Source: Podarcis raffonei
Taxonomy: Eukaryota; Chordata; Lepidosauria; Squamata; Lacertidae
Assembly (NCBI RefSeq): GCF_027172205.1
Contig: NC_070614.1
Span: forward strand, 34,648,001-34,712,000
Reading direction: 5' to 3'
DNA: 64,000 nucleotides
Made by a program: the position numbers and the translations under genes. The notes beneath the pieces are model-generated. The model did no database searches. It was given only the letters and a program-made list of their open reading frames with translations, and was not told where the DNA came from. Positions 12,201 through 21,800 of this stretch are shown here, in pieces (position 1 is the first letter of the stretch; each line of letters opens with the position of its first letter).

Positions 12201-15159
12201 ACTGGGTTATTTCCTCCAACCAGTCCTTTCATAGGGTAAAAATTGGGAGGATGGATCCTGAGGCTCCTCCAGACCAAGCCTTCACCCTTCATGAAGATGC
12301 CATAACATGGCATGGATGGTTTAATCAGGTGGAGTCACATTCTTAGCTAATTCAAAAGAGATTCATTTTTCAATGAGCAATAGTTCTGTGCTTTGATGTC
12401 TAAGATAATGTTCACTGGAGAATCAGAAAACTTACAAAATACTCTTTCTTTCTTTTTTAGTGGATGTAAATTCATGTATTTGTCCAGGATAAAATTGTGC
12501 ACACTTTCCATCCCAAAGGGATGTAATATCGTGCAATCTGGTAAAATATGTATAATATCTCCTTTGTATTCATTGTTTTAATACAGACGATGATGAATTA
12601 CTCTCTGCAGAGCTGATCTGCAGCTTACTGAAATGCTGTGACAATTTATCAACATAAGGAAGGTCTCCAGAACCTGATTCCAAATGCATTATTCTCATGA
12701 ATATCATGTTTCTCCTTCATTTACTGATTAGGTTCGGCCTCTTTCTGTCTGTACTGAGAGTTGTCACGCAGGATCAAGGAAGAAAGTGAAGGAAGGAGAA
12801 CCGTTTTGCTGCTATGATTGCATCCCATGCCCAGAGGGAAAGATTTCAAACCAGGAAGGTAAGAGAAATACACAGAAATTTGGATCCAGATACAGTACTT
12901 CCATTGAGTTTCCCTTAAAAAGAATGGGACAAAGCCTCTCCTCCTCCCAGAGGGGAGAGGTTGTGAGCGGGAGACGATTCCCCCGTCATGCAGGGGGTGC
13001 TCCACCCCCTGCTTCAACTCCAGGGCTGGTGTGTCACGCCCCTCCCCGGTTGGGCACCCAATAGGGAAGCTCGGTGAGGGCATGGCTTGCCGTTCAAATG
13101 CGTCCGCACCAGCCATCCCCGCCATTGCACACACATTTTCTTATGAGTAACTGGTCCACTTGCTTTCAAGGGGACCAAATGTTACCCACTGAGGTTACTT
13201 CCAAGCAATCTCTTTATTAAGCCTTAATTCTGATTTGTGTGCTCAATGTTTACATGACATTTGTTTGAGAAAAAACAGAAGCAGCTGTTTATTGTGTACT
13301 CATTCTGCTTAGTTTGTGCAAATGTTAGAAAAGGTTGCATCAAGCAAATGTACCATATTTTTCCGTGTATAAGATGAGGGTTTTTGCTTTTCAAAAATAG
13401 TAAAAAAATGGGGGTCATCTTGTACACGGAACATGGGCATCCTGGAGGATTTGTTAAACTCTTTGAGCATATGTCCAGGATTTTAGCTTGGGCGGGCTGA
13501 GGCGGTCCCTCCTGCTGCCATTCCCCCTTTCTCCTCCCCCTCCGGGCTGCATGCTAATGACTGGCTCGCCTCCTGAAGCCCCTGCATGATCACTCCTGAA
13601 GCCCCTTTCAGAAGTCGAACGGTCTCCTGGAGCAGATTACATTCGAAAACCAGGGTTCCACTATATTATCTTGGTGACTGAACAGTAATTAGCTTGCTAA
13701 GTCTACATTTGATTAAGAAGCATATATACTGCTTTCGGAAAATCAAAGAATTTTAATTTTATCTTCTGAATATGTCAAGTACAGTGGTACCTTCGGTTAC
13801 ATACGCTTCAGGTTACATACGCTTCAGGTTACAGTCTCCGCTAACCCAGAAATAGTACCTCGAGTTAAGAACTTTGCTTCACAATGAGAACAGAAATCAT
13901 GCTCCAGAGGCGAGGCAGCAGCAGGAGGCTCCATTAGCTAAAATGTGCTTCAGGTTAAGAACAGTTTCAGGTTAAGAACAGACCTCCGGAACAAATTAAT
14001 TACTTAACCCAAGGTGCCACTGTAATGCTAAATAATAATAATAAAATTAAATAAGTTCTGTAAATAATATTAATATATAATATAACTGCAAGTACTTGAA
14101 AGTCATTTTTATTGAATTTATGTATTTCTAAAAATGATTTTACTTTGGGAATATTAATGTAACCAAAATATCTTTTGAATTACCAAGTCATGTTACAGCT
14201 TTTGAGCATCCCTCAATGTTGATGTGATGGATGGAATGTACCTTTTTCCCCCCCCAGATATGAGTAACTGTGATAAATGCTCAGACAAACACTATGCAAG
14301 CAAGAACCGAGATGCATGTGTTCCCAAGGATATAAGCTTCTTGTCTTATGAAGAACCTTTGGGCATCAGTTTAGTCTGCTTTTCACTTTCATTTTCTCTG
14401 ATCACAACTCTGGTGCTGGGTACATTTGTGAAGCACCATGACACTCCCATAGTCATTGCAAACAACAGGAACCTCACCTACACTCTCCTCATTTCTCTCC
14501 TGCTCTGCTTCCTTTGTGCACTGCTCTTCCTGGGCCAACCAGAGAAGCTGACATGTCTCCTCCGACAAACCACTTTTGGCATCATCTTCTCAGTGGCTGT
14601 TTCTTGTGTATTGGCAAAAACCATCACTGTGGTCCTGGCCTTCATTGCCACCAAACCTGGATCCAGGATGAGGAGATGGGTGGGGAAGGGATTGGCCAAC
14701 ACCATTGTCCTTTGCTGCTCCTTTGTCCAGGCAGTGATCTGTATTGTGTGGCTAGCAACCTTTCCCCCATTTCCAGATGTTGACAGTTACTCAGTGGCTA
14801 AAGAAATTATACTAGAGTGCAATGAGGGGTCTGTGACGATGTTTTATGTTGTTCTGAGCTATATGGGCTTCCTGGCAATTATTAGTTTCATTGTTGCTTT
14901 CCTGGCCAGGAAATTACCTGACAGCTTCAATGAAGCCAAGTTCATCAGTTTCAGCATGTTGGTCTTTTGCAGTGTTTGGCTATCCTTTATTCCATCCTAC
15001 CTGAGCACCAAGGGAAAATACATGGTTGCTGTGGAGATCTTCGCTATCTTAGCCTCTGGTACTGGACTGCTGGGTTGCATCTTTTCCCCTAAATGTTATA
15101 TTATTGTTTTCAGGCCTCACCTGAAAAATAGGGAGCAGCTTATGAGGAAGAAAAACTAA
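5986..15159 (+). CDS. V2R-1: vomeronasal type-2 receptor, six coding exons
   Basis: Exons join 5986-6203, 8478-8769, 9615-10475, 12101-12328, 12732-12858 and 14258-15159, giving 875 codons before TAA. Class C GPCR, expected in the plasma membrane of vomeronasal sensory neurons, where V2Rs detect peptide or protein cues. Signal peptide about residues 1-17; Venus-flytrap domain to about 533, including the [14 protein letters not shown] helix; cysteine-rich linker 534-600 (CCYDCIPC); seven helices from about 610, with ICL3 motif [11 protein letters not shown] and TM6 [10 protein letters not shown]. All introns are GT-AG with phases 2,0,0,0,1. Exon 3 is the most divergent of the five genes ([10 protein letters not shown] where others have QAFGCEFP), suggesting a different ligand range. 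The exon 4 donor is CAG|GTGGAG, weaker than in the paralogues. No disabling change seen. The family is certain; the ligand is unknown. Confidence 0.92.
6490..6660. repeat. Dispersed repeat with 'CTTCCAGGATTCTTTG' motif
   Basis: In V2R-1 intron 1, the words CTACAATTTTCAGAGTTCTTTG, CTTCCAGGATTCTTTGTGG and GCCATGACTCTTTAAAGTG resemble a repeat common in reptile genomes. A related piece lies near 63256-63385. Its class is not clear to me. Confidence 0.4.
6690..6800 (-). repeat. tRNA-derived SINE fragment
   Basis: Read on the minus strand, this piece has a box A-like TGGTTAGGGCATTGG and a box B-like GTTTCAAACCC, spaced as in tRNA-derived SINE heads. It lies in V2R-1 intron 1 and has no intact tRNA fold, so it is not a tRNA gene. 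Confidence 0.45.
7541..7797. mobile_element. Tigger/pogo-like MITE in V2R-1 intron 1
   Basis: It begins CAGTGGATGCTCAGGTTGCG and ends in ACCCGAGGTATGACTG, an imperfect inverted repeat of the start, with TA at 7539-7540 and 7798-7799. There is no coding capacity. It is related to the copies at 4993, 13782, 39023 and 50871. Confidence 0.75.
8322..8427 (+). mobile_element. CR1 LINE 3' end fragment
   Basis: The words GAAGCTGCCCAGAGTGGC and the following GGCCCGCTCAGATGGACGG match the CR1 3' tail seen at 5385 and 59880. It ends in a (GTT)n-like run, just before V2R-1 exon 2. Confidence 0.75.
8478..8769 (+). CDS. V2R-1 exon 2
   Basis: 292 bp, acceptor TTCCAG|C, donor CACAG|GTAGG, phases 2 to 0. 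It encodes ligand-binding lobe 1 ([20 protein letters not shown], then GLDSQIS). The length is identical in all five genes. Confidence 0.92.
9615..10475 (+). CDS. V2R-1 exon 3
   Basis: 861 bp, 287 codons, acceptor CTTTAG|CTC, donor GGCAG|GTAAG. It carries most of the Venus-flytrap domain ([44 protein letters not shown]). Confidence 0.93.
11150..11930 (+). mobile_element. Solo LTR-like repeat fossil (copy 1) in V2R-1 intron 3
   Basis: It shares in order with the minus-strand copy at 21063-21781: a TATA-like box (CCTATAAAAG near 11370), a GGTAGGAATTTTT segment, TTGGCGGTTAGGCATTGG near 11580, and a terminal TAATCAATA...TTGCGGCC segment near 11875. Promoter-like and polyadenylation-like parts in this order suggest an LTR; the parent family is uncertain. 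It is well diverged from copy 2, hence old. No internal coding region is attached. Confidence 0.5.
12101..12328 (+). CDS. V2R-1 exon 4
   Basis: 228 bp, 76 codons, acceptor TTCTAG|CTT. It encodes the end of the ligand-binding domain ([30 protein letters not shown]). The donor GTGGAG is non-optimal but lies exactly where the paralogues splice. Confidence 0.9.
12732..12858 (+). CDS. V2R-1 exon 5
   Basis: 127 bp, acceptor GATTAG|GTT, donor GGAAG|GTAAGA, ends in phase 1. This is the NCD3G-type cysteine-rich linker with the [13 protein letters not shown] core. Confidence 0.92.
12890..13680. repeat. GC-rich repeat patch and hairpin element in V2R-1 intron 5
   Basis: A GC-rich stretch at about 12940-13130 has no recognisable coding content. 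At 13362-13380 and 13410-13430 two arms, TCCGTGTATAAGATGAGGG and its near reverse complement, form a hairpin of about 70 bp; similar 'GTGTATAAGA' hairpins are dispersed repeats in reptiles. The rest of 13440-13680 shows nothing I can name. Confidence 0.4.
13782..14022. mobile_element. Tigger/pogo-like MITE in V2R-1 intron 5
   Basis: Starts CAGTGGTACCTTCGGTTAC and ends GTTAACC-type CCCAAGGTGCCACTG, inverted to one another, with TA on both sides (13780-13781, 14023-14024). 241 bp, no ORF. It belongs to the same subgroup as the copy at 39023-39240. Confidence 0.8.
14258..15159 (+). CDS. V2R-1 exon 6 (seven-helix domain)
   Basis: 902 bp after a C-rich acceptor (CCCCCAG|AT), ending TAA. It starts with the last linker cysteines ([13 protein letters not shown]) and contains all seven membrane segments, the [12 protein letters not shown] loop, [11 protein letters not shown] and a short basic tail (EQLMRKKN). 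Confidence 0.95.
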
Positions 15160-17340
15160 AGAAGGGGGGGGAAAGACTGTCCTTTTCTAAACAAAAGGGT
15201 GTTTGTGCATTTTTCTCTCTGTGTATACATCAAATATTTGTGCATACATATATATATAAAGGCTTATACATATTTCACTGTTGTCTAATTCTCCTTGGCT
15301 GGAAAAAAAATCACTTGGAATCCAAAAAAGCACAGAAAAGTCCCTTGCTTAAAAACTACAGTTGCAACTTTCAAATCTAGATGAATGCAACTAATTCCTA
15401 CCCAATCCACACTTTCTTCTTTTATCTACAAAAATAAAACCCAGTTTTTTATATATGATCAACACATCAATTACACAAGATTTCCTATAAATTTGTGTTC
15501 TAATATTTACCTCATTAAATAGAAAATAATATGGAACAAGATGCCTACGAAATTAATTCAGCAAAGATTCATCTATTTCTCCCCTATTTTTAAGATACTC
15601 CTTACGTGATATTATACCCTGGTAATTTTACCATCCATTAACTCCAATCTGTCCCCTAAATGCAGGTGTTGTTTTTTTTATTTAAAAAAACACCCCATAA
15701 TGTCACATATTTCCACTTTGGGGAGTTTGTTTTCCTAGAAATTAATTTAATTACCAAACCAGCACTGATACCAGTTCCTTCATTAGCATTACTAGGGGTA
15801 AGAGGTGGGCCAAATATAGTTTGGATAAATAATTGATTATGTTGTTATTGATAGCAGCCAGTATGGTTATCATGAGAATATGGAAATGATGAGAGGAACT
15901 AAATAATGATGTATCGTATCATCAAATCTGGTCCAAAGCTTCTGCGGAATAAATAACTCAGCAATGAAGGTATAATACAGGACAAACAAACAAAAACGTT
16001 TGGGGGGGGGAATGTGGGCAATTAGAAATATGTTTATCATTATAACGATGTTCAAATGCTTCCTTTGAAATAGGCTGCAATTTGGAATGCTTAGTTACTT
16101 TTAAGTGAGAATATCATAAGACCTCGAGGACCATTTCCTGATATTTATAAATAAAGCATTTTTACTACCCTCAACTCCAGTAATTATTTTCAACAAATTT
16201 TCGTGACTCAAGCTAGATTTGCACTTTCTTTGTATGTTTAAATTTCCTTTACATTCAGTTGTGTTGTTTTTCTTTCTTTCTTCTTCTTGTGTCACTGAAA
16301 TAAATATTTTTGTTTAAATGAATACATTTTTTAAAAAAATGCAAGACTCCAGAGAAGAAAGCCAATCTCTTTTACTTTTCCCCTTCTCCTCAAAAATAAT
16401 AAACTTTAAGGGCTACAAAACAGATACAGATATGATGTAAAATGGTAGTTTTGCTTTGAACAGAAATAGATATACCTCTCTGTTAACTGGGAAGATATAA
16501 TCAATCTTAAATAGGTACCATATTTTTTTCCTCTTCAAAAGAGAGTTGCTACTTTTTTGTATACTGTATCACATCTTCTAGGAGATACTATTATTGCTCT
16601 AGCATTAATAATAATCAAGCCTTGTGCCTTACTCTGCAGTTCAAGAGATTTGATTATATTGCATTATTGGCCAGTTACTCTATATTTTTACATGTGATTG
16701 ACTAACATTTCCCCCTCTTCTGTAATTGTGAATTATATTTGCTTCAGTAAGGAGAAACATTGATCAAAACTAATAGACTAAGATTCCATGCTGAATCCTA
16801 AATATTCAGTAAGCTGAATACAGAGGAGGAGCTCTGTATTGGTAGCTGTTTCTGGAATGATCTAAGGGACTGCTTTAACCATTGAACCAAGGGTTTGATA
16901 CATAAATAAATACACTTAAAGTTTTACCATGAGCAAAGCTATATTTGTCACACATCAAACAATATAAATCAATTTTACAAAAGGATCAGGGTCAGCAAGG
17001 CCTGCAGCAGCCATCAGCAGAAACATTTTATACAAAAGACGCCAGTTTCTCAGCTGATATAGGTTATATAGTTTGGCAAAGACCAATGAAAGCTGTTGGG
17101 AAAGTAGATAGCTGATGCTTCAGTATTAAGCTACTTTCCACCTGTGTCATAGTTGCACTATGCTGGTGAAGATCAAAAGAAGGAGGCTGGGAAAGGTTGC
17201 ACCAGTGGGGTTTAGCAATCAGCAAAACTGTCCTAGTAGCCAGAAGTATGAATGGAGAAGCACTGGAGTCAGGAGCAAAGAGTGTTCACTAGATGGAGTA
17301 GGTCAACAGCATCTCTTGAGTATCTCCAAGAAAGACAGCC
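15160..17340. other. V2R-1 3' flank, A/T-rich, no gene seen
   Basis: A possible polyadenylation signal AATAAA lies at 15432-15437. The rest is A/T-rich, without an ORF of coding character or a repeat I can name. Confidence 0.5.
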
Positions 17341-17349
17341 TAAGGCTTA

Positions 17350-17835
17350 AATGCAGGCTAGATGGAGAAGAGGGAGCAGGCTGAGAGGAGGAGGTGTCAC
17401 AAGCTGAAGGGGTAACAGTGTTTAGTGAGCAGGAAGAGGTTGTGGCAAAAGGCAGTCCAGAATCAAAGGCAGAAGCAGAGACTGGAGTGGGGGCAGACAG
17501 CTGAGGAAGCCAGGGAGTCTCACCCTCCTGCTGTGACCAGCTCCCTTCCTCCCCGGTCTTCTAAAACACAGAAGGAATGAAGAGGGGGGAGGAAAGAGAG
17601 ACAAGAGGAAAGAGCCTCCGGTTGCTGGGGAATGGCCTAGGAGAGGAGCCTTAGAGAGTAGTGGAAAGGCAAGGATGTTCAGTCCTCACAACTGCCTCAT
17701 TGGGGCAAGGCCTATTGGGATGAATTGTTGTGATCATTATGCCTGCGTTGGTTTTATTTATTTAAATAAGAAGCTAACCTCACTCTCACTGGGTGTTTTA
17801 TTAGTGACCTACTTCTGACTCCAGTTCCTGACAGC
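17350..17835 (-). repeat. Dispersed repeat, pair member A (possibly LTR-derived)
   Basis: Read on the minus strand it starts TGTCAGGAACTGGAGTCAGA and runs through CTCACTAAACACTGTTACC and GTGACACCTCCTCCTC. The same words in the same order occur on the + strand at 26577-26970. The left edge is approximate. A TG start hints at an LTR fossil but no other LTR hallmark is clear. Confidence 0.45.
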
Positions 17836-17904
17836 TGAGTTAAGAATTCCAAGGAGTCAATGAAGCTCTCTCTCAAATAACTACTATATACAGAATTGCT
17901 GTCA

Positions 17905-17908
17905 TGCC

Positions 17909-17948
<40 letters not shown>

Positions 17949-18235
17949 TTATTATTTATACCCCGCCCATCTAGCTGAGATTGGCGGCTCCCAATCAAGT
18001 GTTAAAAGCAATACAGCAATAAATATTAAAAACTTCCCTAAACAGGGCTGCCTTCAGATATCTTTTAAACATAGGATAGCTGCTTATTTCCTTGACATCT
18101 GATGGGAGGGTGTTCCACAGGGTGGGCGCCACTACCGAGAAGGGTCTCTGTCTGATTCCCTGTAACCTCACTTCTCGCAATGAGGGAACCACCAGAAGGC
18201 CCTCGGTGCTGGATCTCAGTGACCAGAGCTGTGAA
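17905..18235 (-). mobile_element. CR1 LINE 3' fragment, minus strand
   Basis: It begins with a (TAA)n microsatellite (17911-17948), then the inverse of the CR1 tail (CCCGCCCATCTAGCTG) and of the C-terminal coding end (GTGTTCCACAGGGTGGGCGCC). It lies head-on to V2R-2, ending about 380 bp before its ATG. Confidence 0.85.
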
Positions 18236-18446
18236 CCCAGGTTGCCATGCCCTTATACCAACTTGCTACATATACCACTTTACACTTTGGAATCTCCTTT
18301 GGCTACAACTTCAAAATTCCTCTCTGCACTACGGCTCCTATATTATATAACCAAGGGGAATTTAAGATGACAGTTCTGACTATTCTCCAGCAATCCTACA
18401 GGGAACTCAGCATTTTAACTTAATAATCACCTTCCTATAGTCAAAA

Positions 18447-18547
18447 GGACTGTAATTAATTCTGCTGCTTCTCAAATCCATGGTGCAATTTCAGTGGCCA
18501 ATGTAAAAACTCAAAGCAAAGTTTGTGGGAAATGTTATAAATATAGC
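18447..18547 (+). promoter_or_regulatory. Candidate V2R-2 promoter block
   Basis: A TGTAATTAATTCTGCTGCTTC segment near 18451 contains a homeodomain-type TAATTA core. A TATA-like TATAAATA follows at 18536-18543, 76 bp before the ATG. V2R-3 has the same order and nearly the same words, and V2R-4 and V2R-5 have recognisable versions. Promoter function is inferred. Confidence 0.5.
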
Positions 18548-18618
18548 CTCTCGTGAAATTAAACTACTTTTCAGGTTAGCCAGTTTTAATGTATTGACAG
18601 TGCTGTAGAAGGGATTAC

Positions 18619-18878
18619 ATGAATATGTGGATAAAAGTTAGATGTGCCCTTGTATGGAAGACAGCAGTTTTTGTTGTCTTGCAACTAGCACTATTTACTC
18701 AAAAGATATGTCAGGTCCACATAGCAAACTGCAGGATTCAGTATATACATAAGCCACTTCATAAGTACCATCAGTCAGGAGATTTTATCATTGGTGGCAT
18801 TGCTTCTCATGGTGGCTTCCTCTCCAATCCAGCAACCTTCACTGAACAAGTCCCACAGGAGTTGCCTGAAGAGCTTGT
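18619..18878 (+). CDS. V2R-2 exon 1
   Basis: The start at 18619 gives 14 extra N-terminal residues ([14 protein letters not shown]) before the hydrophobic core [11 protein letters not shown]. Donor CTTGT|GTAAGA, phase 2. Confidence 0.85.
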
Positions 18879-21800
18879 GTAAGAACTTAGCTATTATTAT
18901 TTACTTCTACTTATTTTGTCACTGAAATGAACAGTCCTAGAACACTTGCTTGAGCAGCAACTCTATACATACATATTTGGGAATAATTCCCTTCAAATCC
19001 ATCTCTTATTGAAAATAGAGAGGATGGTGGTATTAGGTTTAGGAAGTTAATAGAATACCAAAAGGGGAAAAAATCTCATTGTTCCACATGGAAATGTATA
19101 ACACTTTATTGAGAGGCATGCATTCTTATAAACTTTCTGCAACCTGGTAGAATGAATAGGAAAACTTCTCTTCTGAAGCTGAAATCTGATTCTTTCATCT
19201 TATGGTCCTTATTAGGGCCACCTCACACTAAAATAATTAACTTCTGAGTTTAAATGCAAAGTACTTAGCAGTACAAAATATCATTTTGACAAAGATTGCA
19301 ACTCTTGTTCTAGCGTGGTGCCTAAGGGTTACCAGCACATCCTGGCCTTAGCATTTGCAGTAAAGGAGATCAATGAAAACCATCACATCTTACCAAACGT
19401 CACCTTGGGCTTCCACATCTATGACAGCTATGTCAATGCAAGGAAGACCTGTCATGCCACAATGCTACTTTTATCCACACTGGAGAAATTTGTCCCCAAC
19501 TATATATGTGATATCCAGAATAATCTGACAGCTGTCATTGGGGGACTTGACACTGAAACTTCCCTTCATATGTCAACTATCTTGCATCTCTATAAGATTC
19601 CACAGGTAGGGCACTTCTGTCTGTGTGTGGAATATTTGAATCCAATACCATTTTCATACTTCCTTTCTTTCCAGATTTGGTTTTGTGTGGGTTGGAACCA
19701 GAAGGGGGTACACTAGAAATGGATGGGTGGCCCTTCCTTCCTTCCTCTTCTCATTGTTCCAAGACTAAGAAAACCCTCATAAATAAGGATGGGGAATGAA
19801 ATGATTGTCACATGATAGTCACAAAGTATAACTGAGATTCATAATGACACAAACCAGACTACTTGTCTGATTCAGTGTAACACATCTTCTGATGTCCCTT
19901 TATTAATTGGTTTGTGGTGAATACCAGCTGGTTACCTATAGTCCCTTTTAAGGGATAATTATTCACAGGATATGATGCCACTTTTGATATGTTAAAATAA
20001 GAATTTCCAACCTAACATTTATTTCTCCAATCTCTCCTTAGCTCACATATGGCCCTGCTCCAGTGATGAATGATCAAACCCCAGGATTTTCCTTCTACCA
20101 GATGGCCCCCCAGGAACGCCACCAATTTGCAGGGATCCTCTCTTTGCTTCTGCATTTCAGATGGACATGGATTGGGGTCCTTGTGATGGATAATGACAAT
20201 GGAGAAAGATTTGTGCACACTGTGCTCCCAATGTTTGCAGAGAGTGGTATTTGCTTTGCCTTTCAAGAAAAAATTCCAACAATTAGTTTTGCCACTGCAA
20301 CTGATGACATGATTCAAGTAGGGGCAAAATTGCATGATGAAATAATGAGCAGCAAAGCTAACGTAGTGCTGGTCTATGGAGAATCTTATGCAATGATATT
20401 TTTAAGATGGCTTCCCTATCTAAAAAACATAGTGCCTGTGACAATGAATATAAAAGGTAAAGTGTGGATCACAACAGCCCAGGTGTTATTCACTTCATAT
20501 AGCTTTCAAAGGAATTGGGATTTAGATGTGTTCCAAGGCACTATATCTTTTGCAATTCATTTGCAAGAACTAGAAGGTTTTCATCAATATGTTAAGAGCA
20601 GAAATCCATCCATTACAGATGGAGATAGTTTTCTCAGGGACTTCTGGCAACAGGCCTTTGGCTGTCAATTCCCAGATTCCATGGCTGGCAAGGTGCAGTG
20701 GAATATTTGCACTGGAGAAGAAAAGCTGGAGAGTCTTCCTGGGGATTTTTTTGAAATGAGTATGACAGGCCCCAGCTATAGCATCTACAATGCTGTTTAT
20801 GCCGTGGCCCATGCTTTGCATGTGTTGATCTCATCTAACTTCAGAGGAATGGTTCACAAAAAGAGACAGAAGGATTGGAACCAACAGTTTTGGAAGGTAA
20901 TGGGCAGAAGTTTCTCACCTTGCATAGCACCTTGGAATAATGTTTTTTCCTCCCAAAAACTGGGGTTCCTCACTGCTCTGCTCTTTGCTGCCTGGATTTA
21001 CAACTTTCTGCATGGGTGTCAGAAAGAGGAAACCAGTGTTGCGTGGCAAGTCCCCTCCCCCATGTGAAATGAAGACACTGGACACATTATTTAAGGTTAA
21101 TGGGCATAAAAGGCCACAACTTTATTGATTACAGAATTGAAAGGTATTGGCTTTAGGCATTGGCTCCTATCGACTACCCGGCATGGGAACCAGGAAGGGT
21201 TGTCCACAAGCCGTGGGAGTCCTGTTGAAGTACGCCAACTAGGATCCCACGGGTGTCACCGCTCGGGGGCGTGCCGGAGGCCCTTACCTCCCTAGGTTTC
21301 GGACAAGGCCACGCCCCCCGGAGTCCTCTACCGGACTACCCCTTTCATTGGGGGGAAGGTGATGGCGCTTCCTTCCCCCCCCCATTCAATTGCATAACAA
21401 TTAACCCCTGCCAATGCCTAACCGCCAATACCGCGGAAGTTGTGACATTTGCTACTAGGCGAAAAAACCAAAAGGCTCGACATGCGCCAAGTTGGAAAAA
21501 TTCCTACCAGGCCCCTTGCGGCGACCAACCGAAGTCCATAGCAAGGTCATTGCTAGCCTAGCCTCAGGGAGCCTAACCTCAGGGTGGGCGGGATGGGAAA
21601 ACCTCACAGCTGGCAAGGGGAAAAGAGGGCGGTCCCCGGGCGTGCCTGGGCTTAAATAGGCTATGCCCCACTTCCCCGACCCGCTGATTGGCGGGCCGGG
21701 TCGGAGACACGCCCGGGGATTCCCTGTTCACGCGGGGGCAAAGGCCGGCCCCCGCGCGCGTGTGGGAGGGATTAGCCCACAACCCCCTCTCCTCCCAGGT

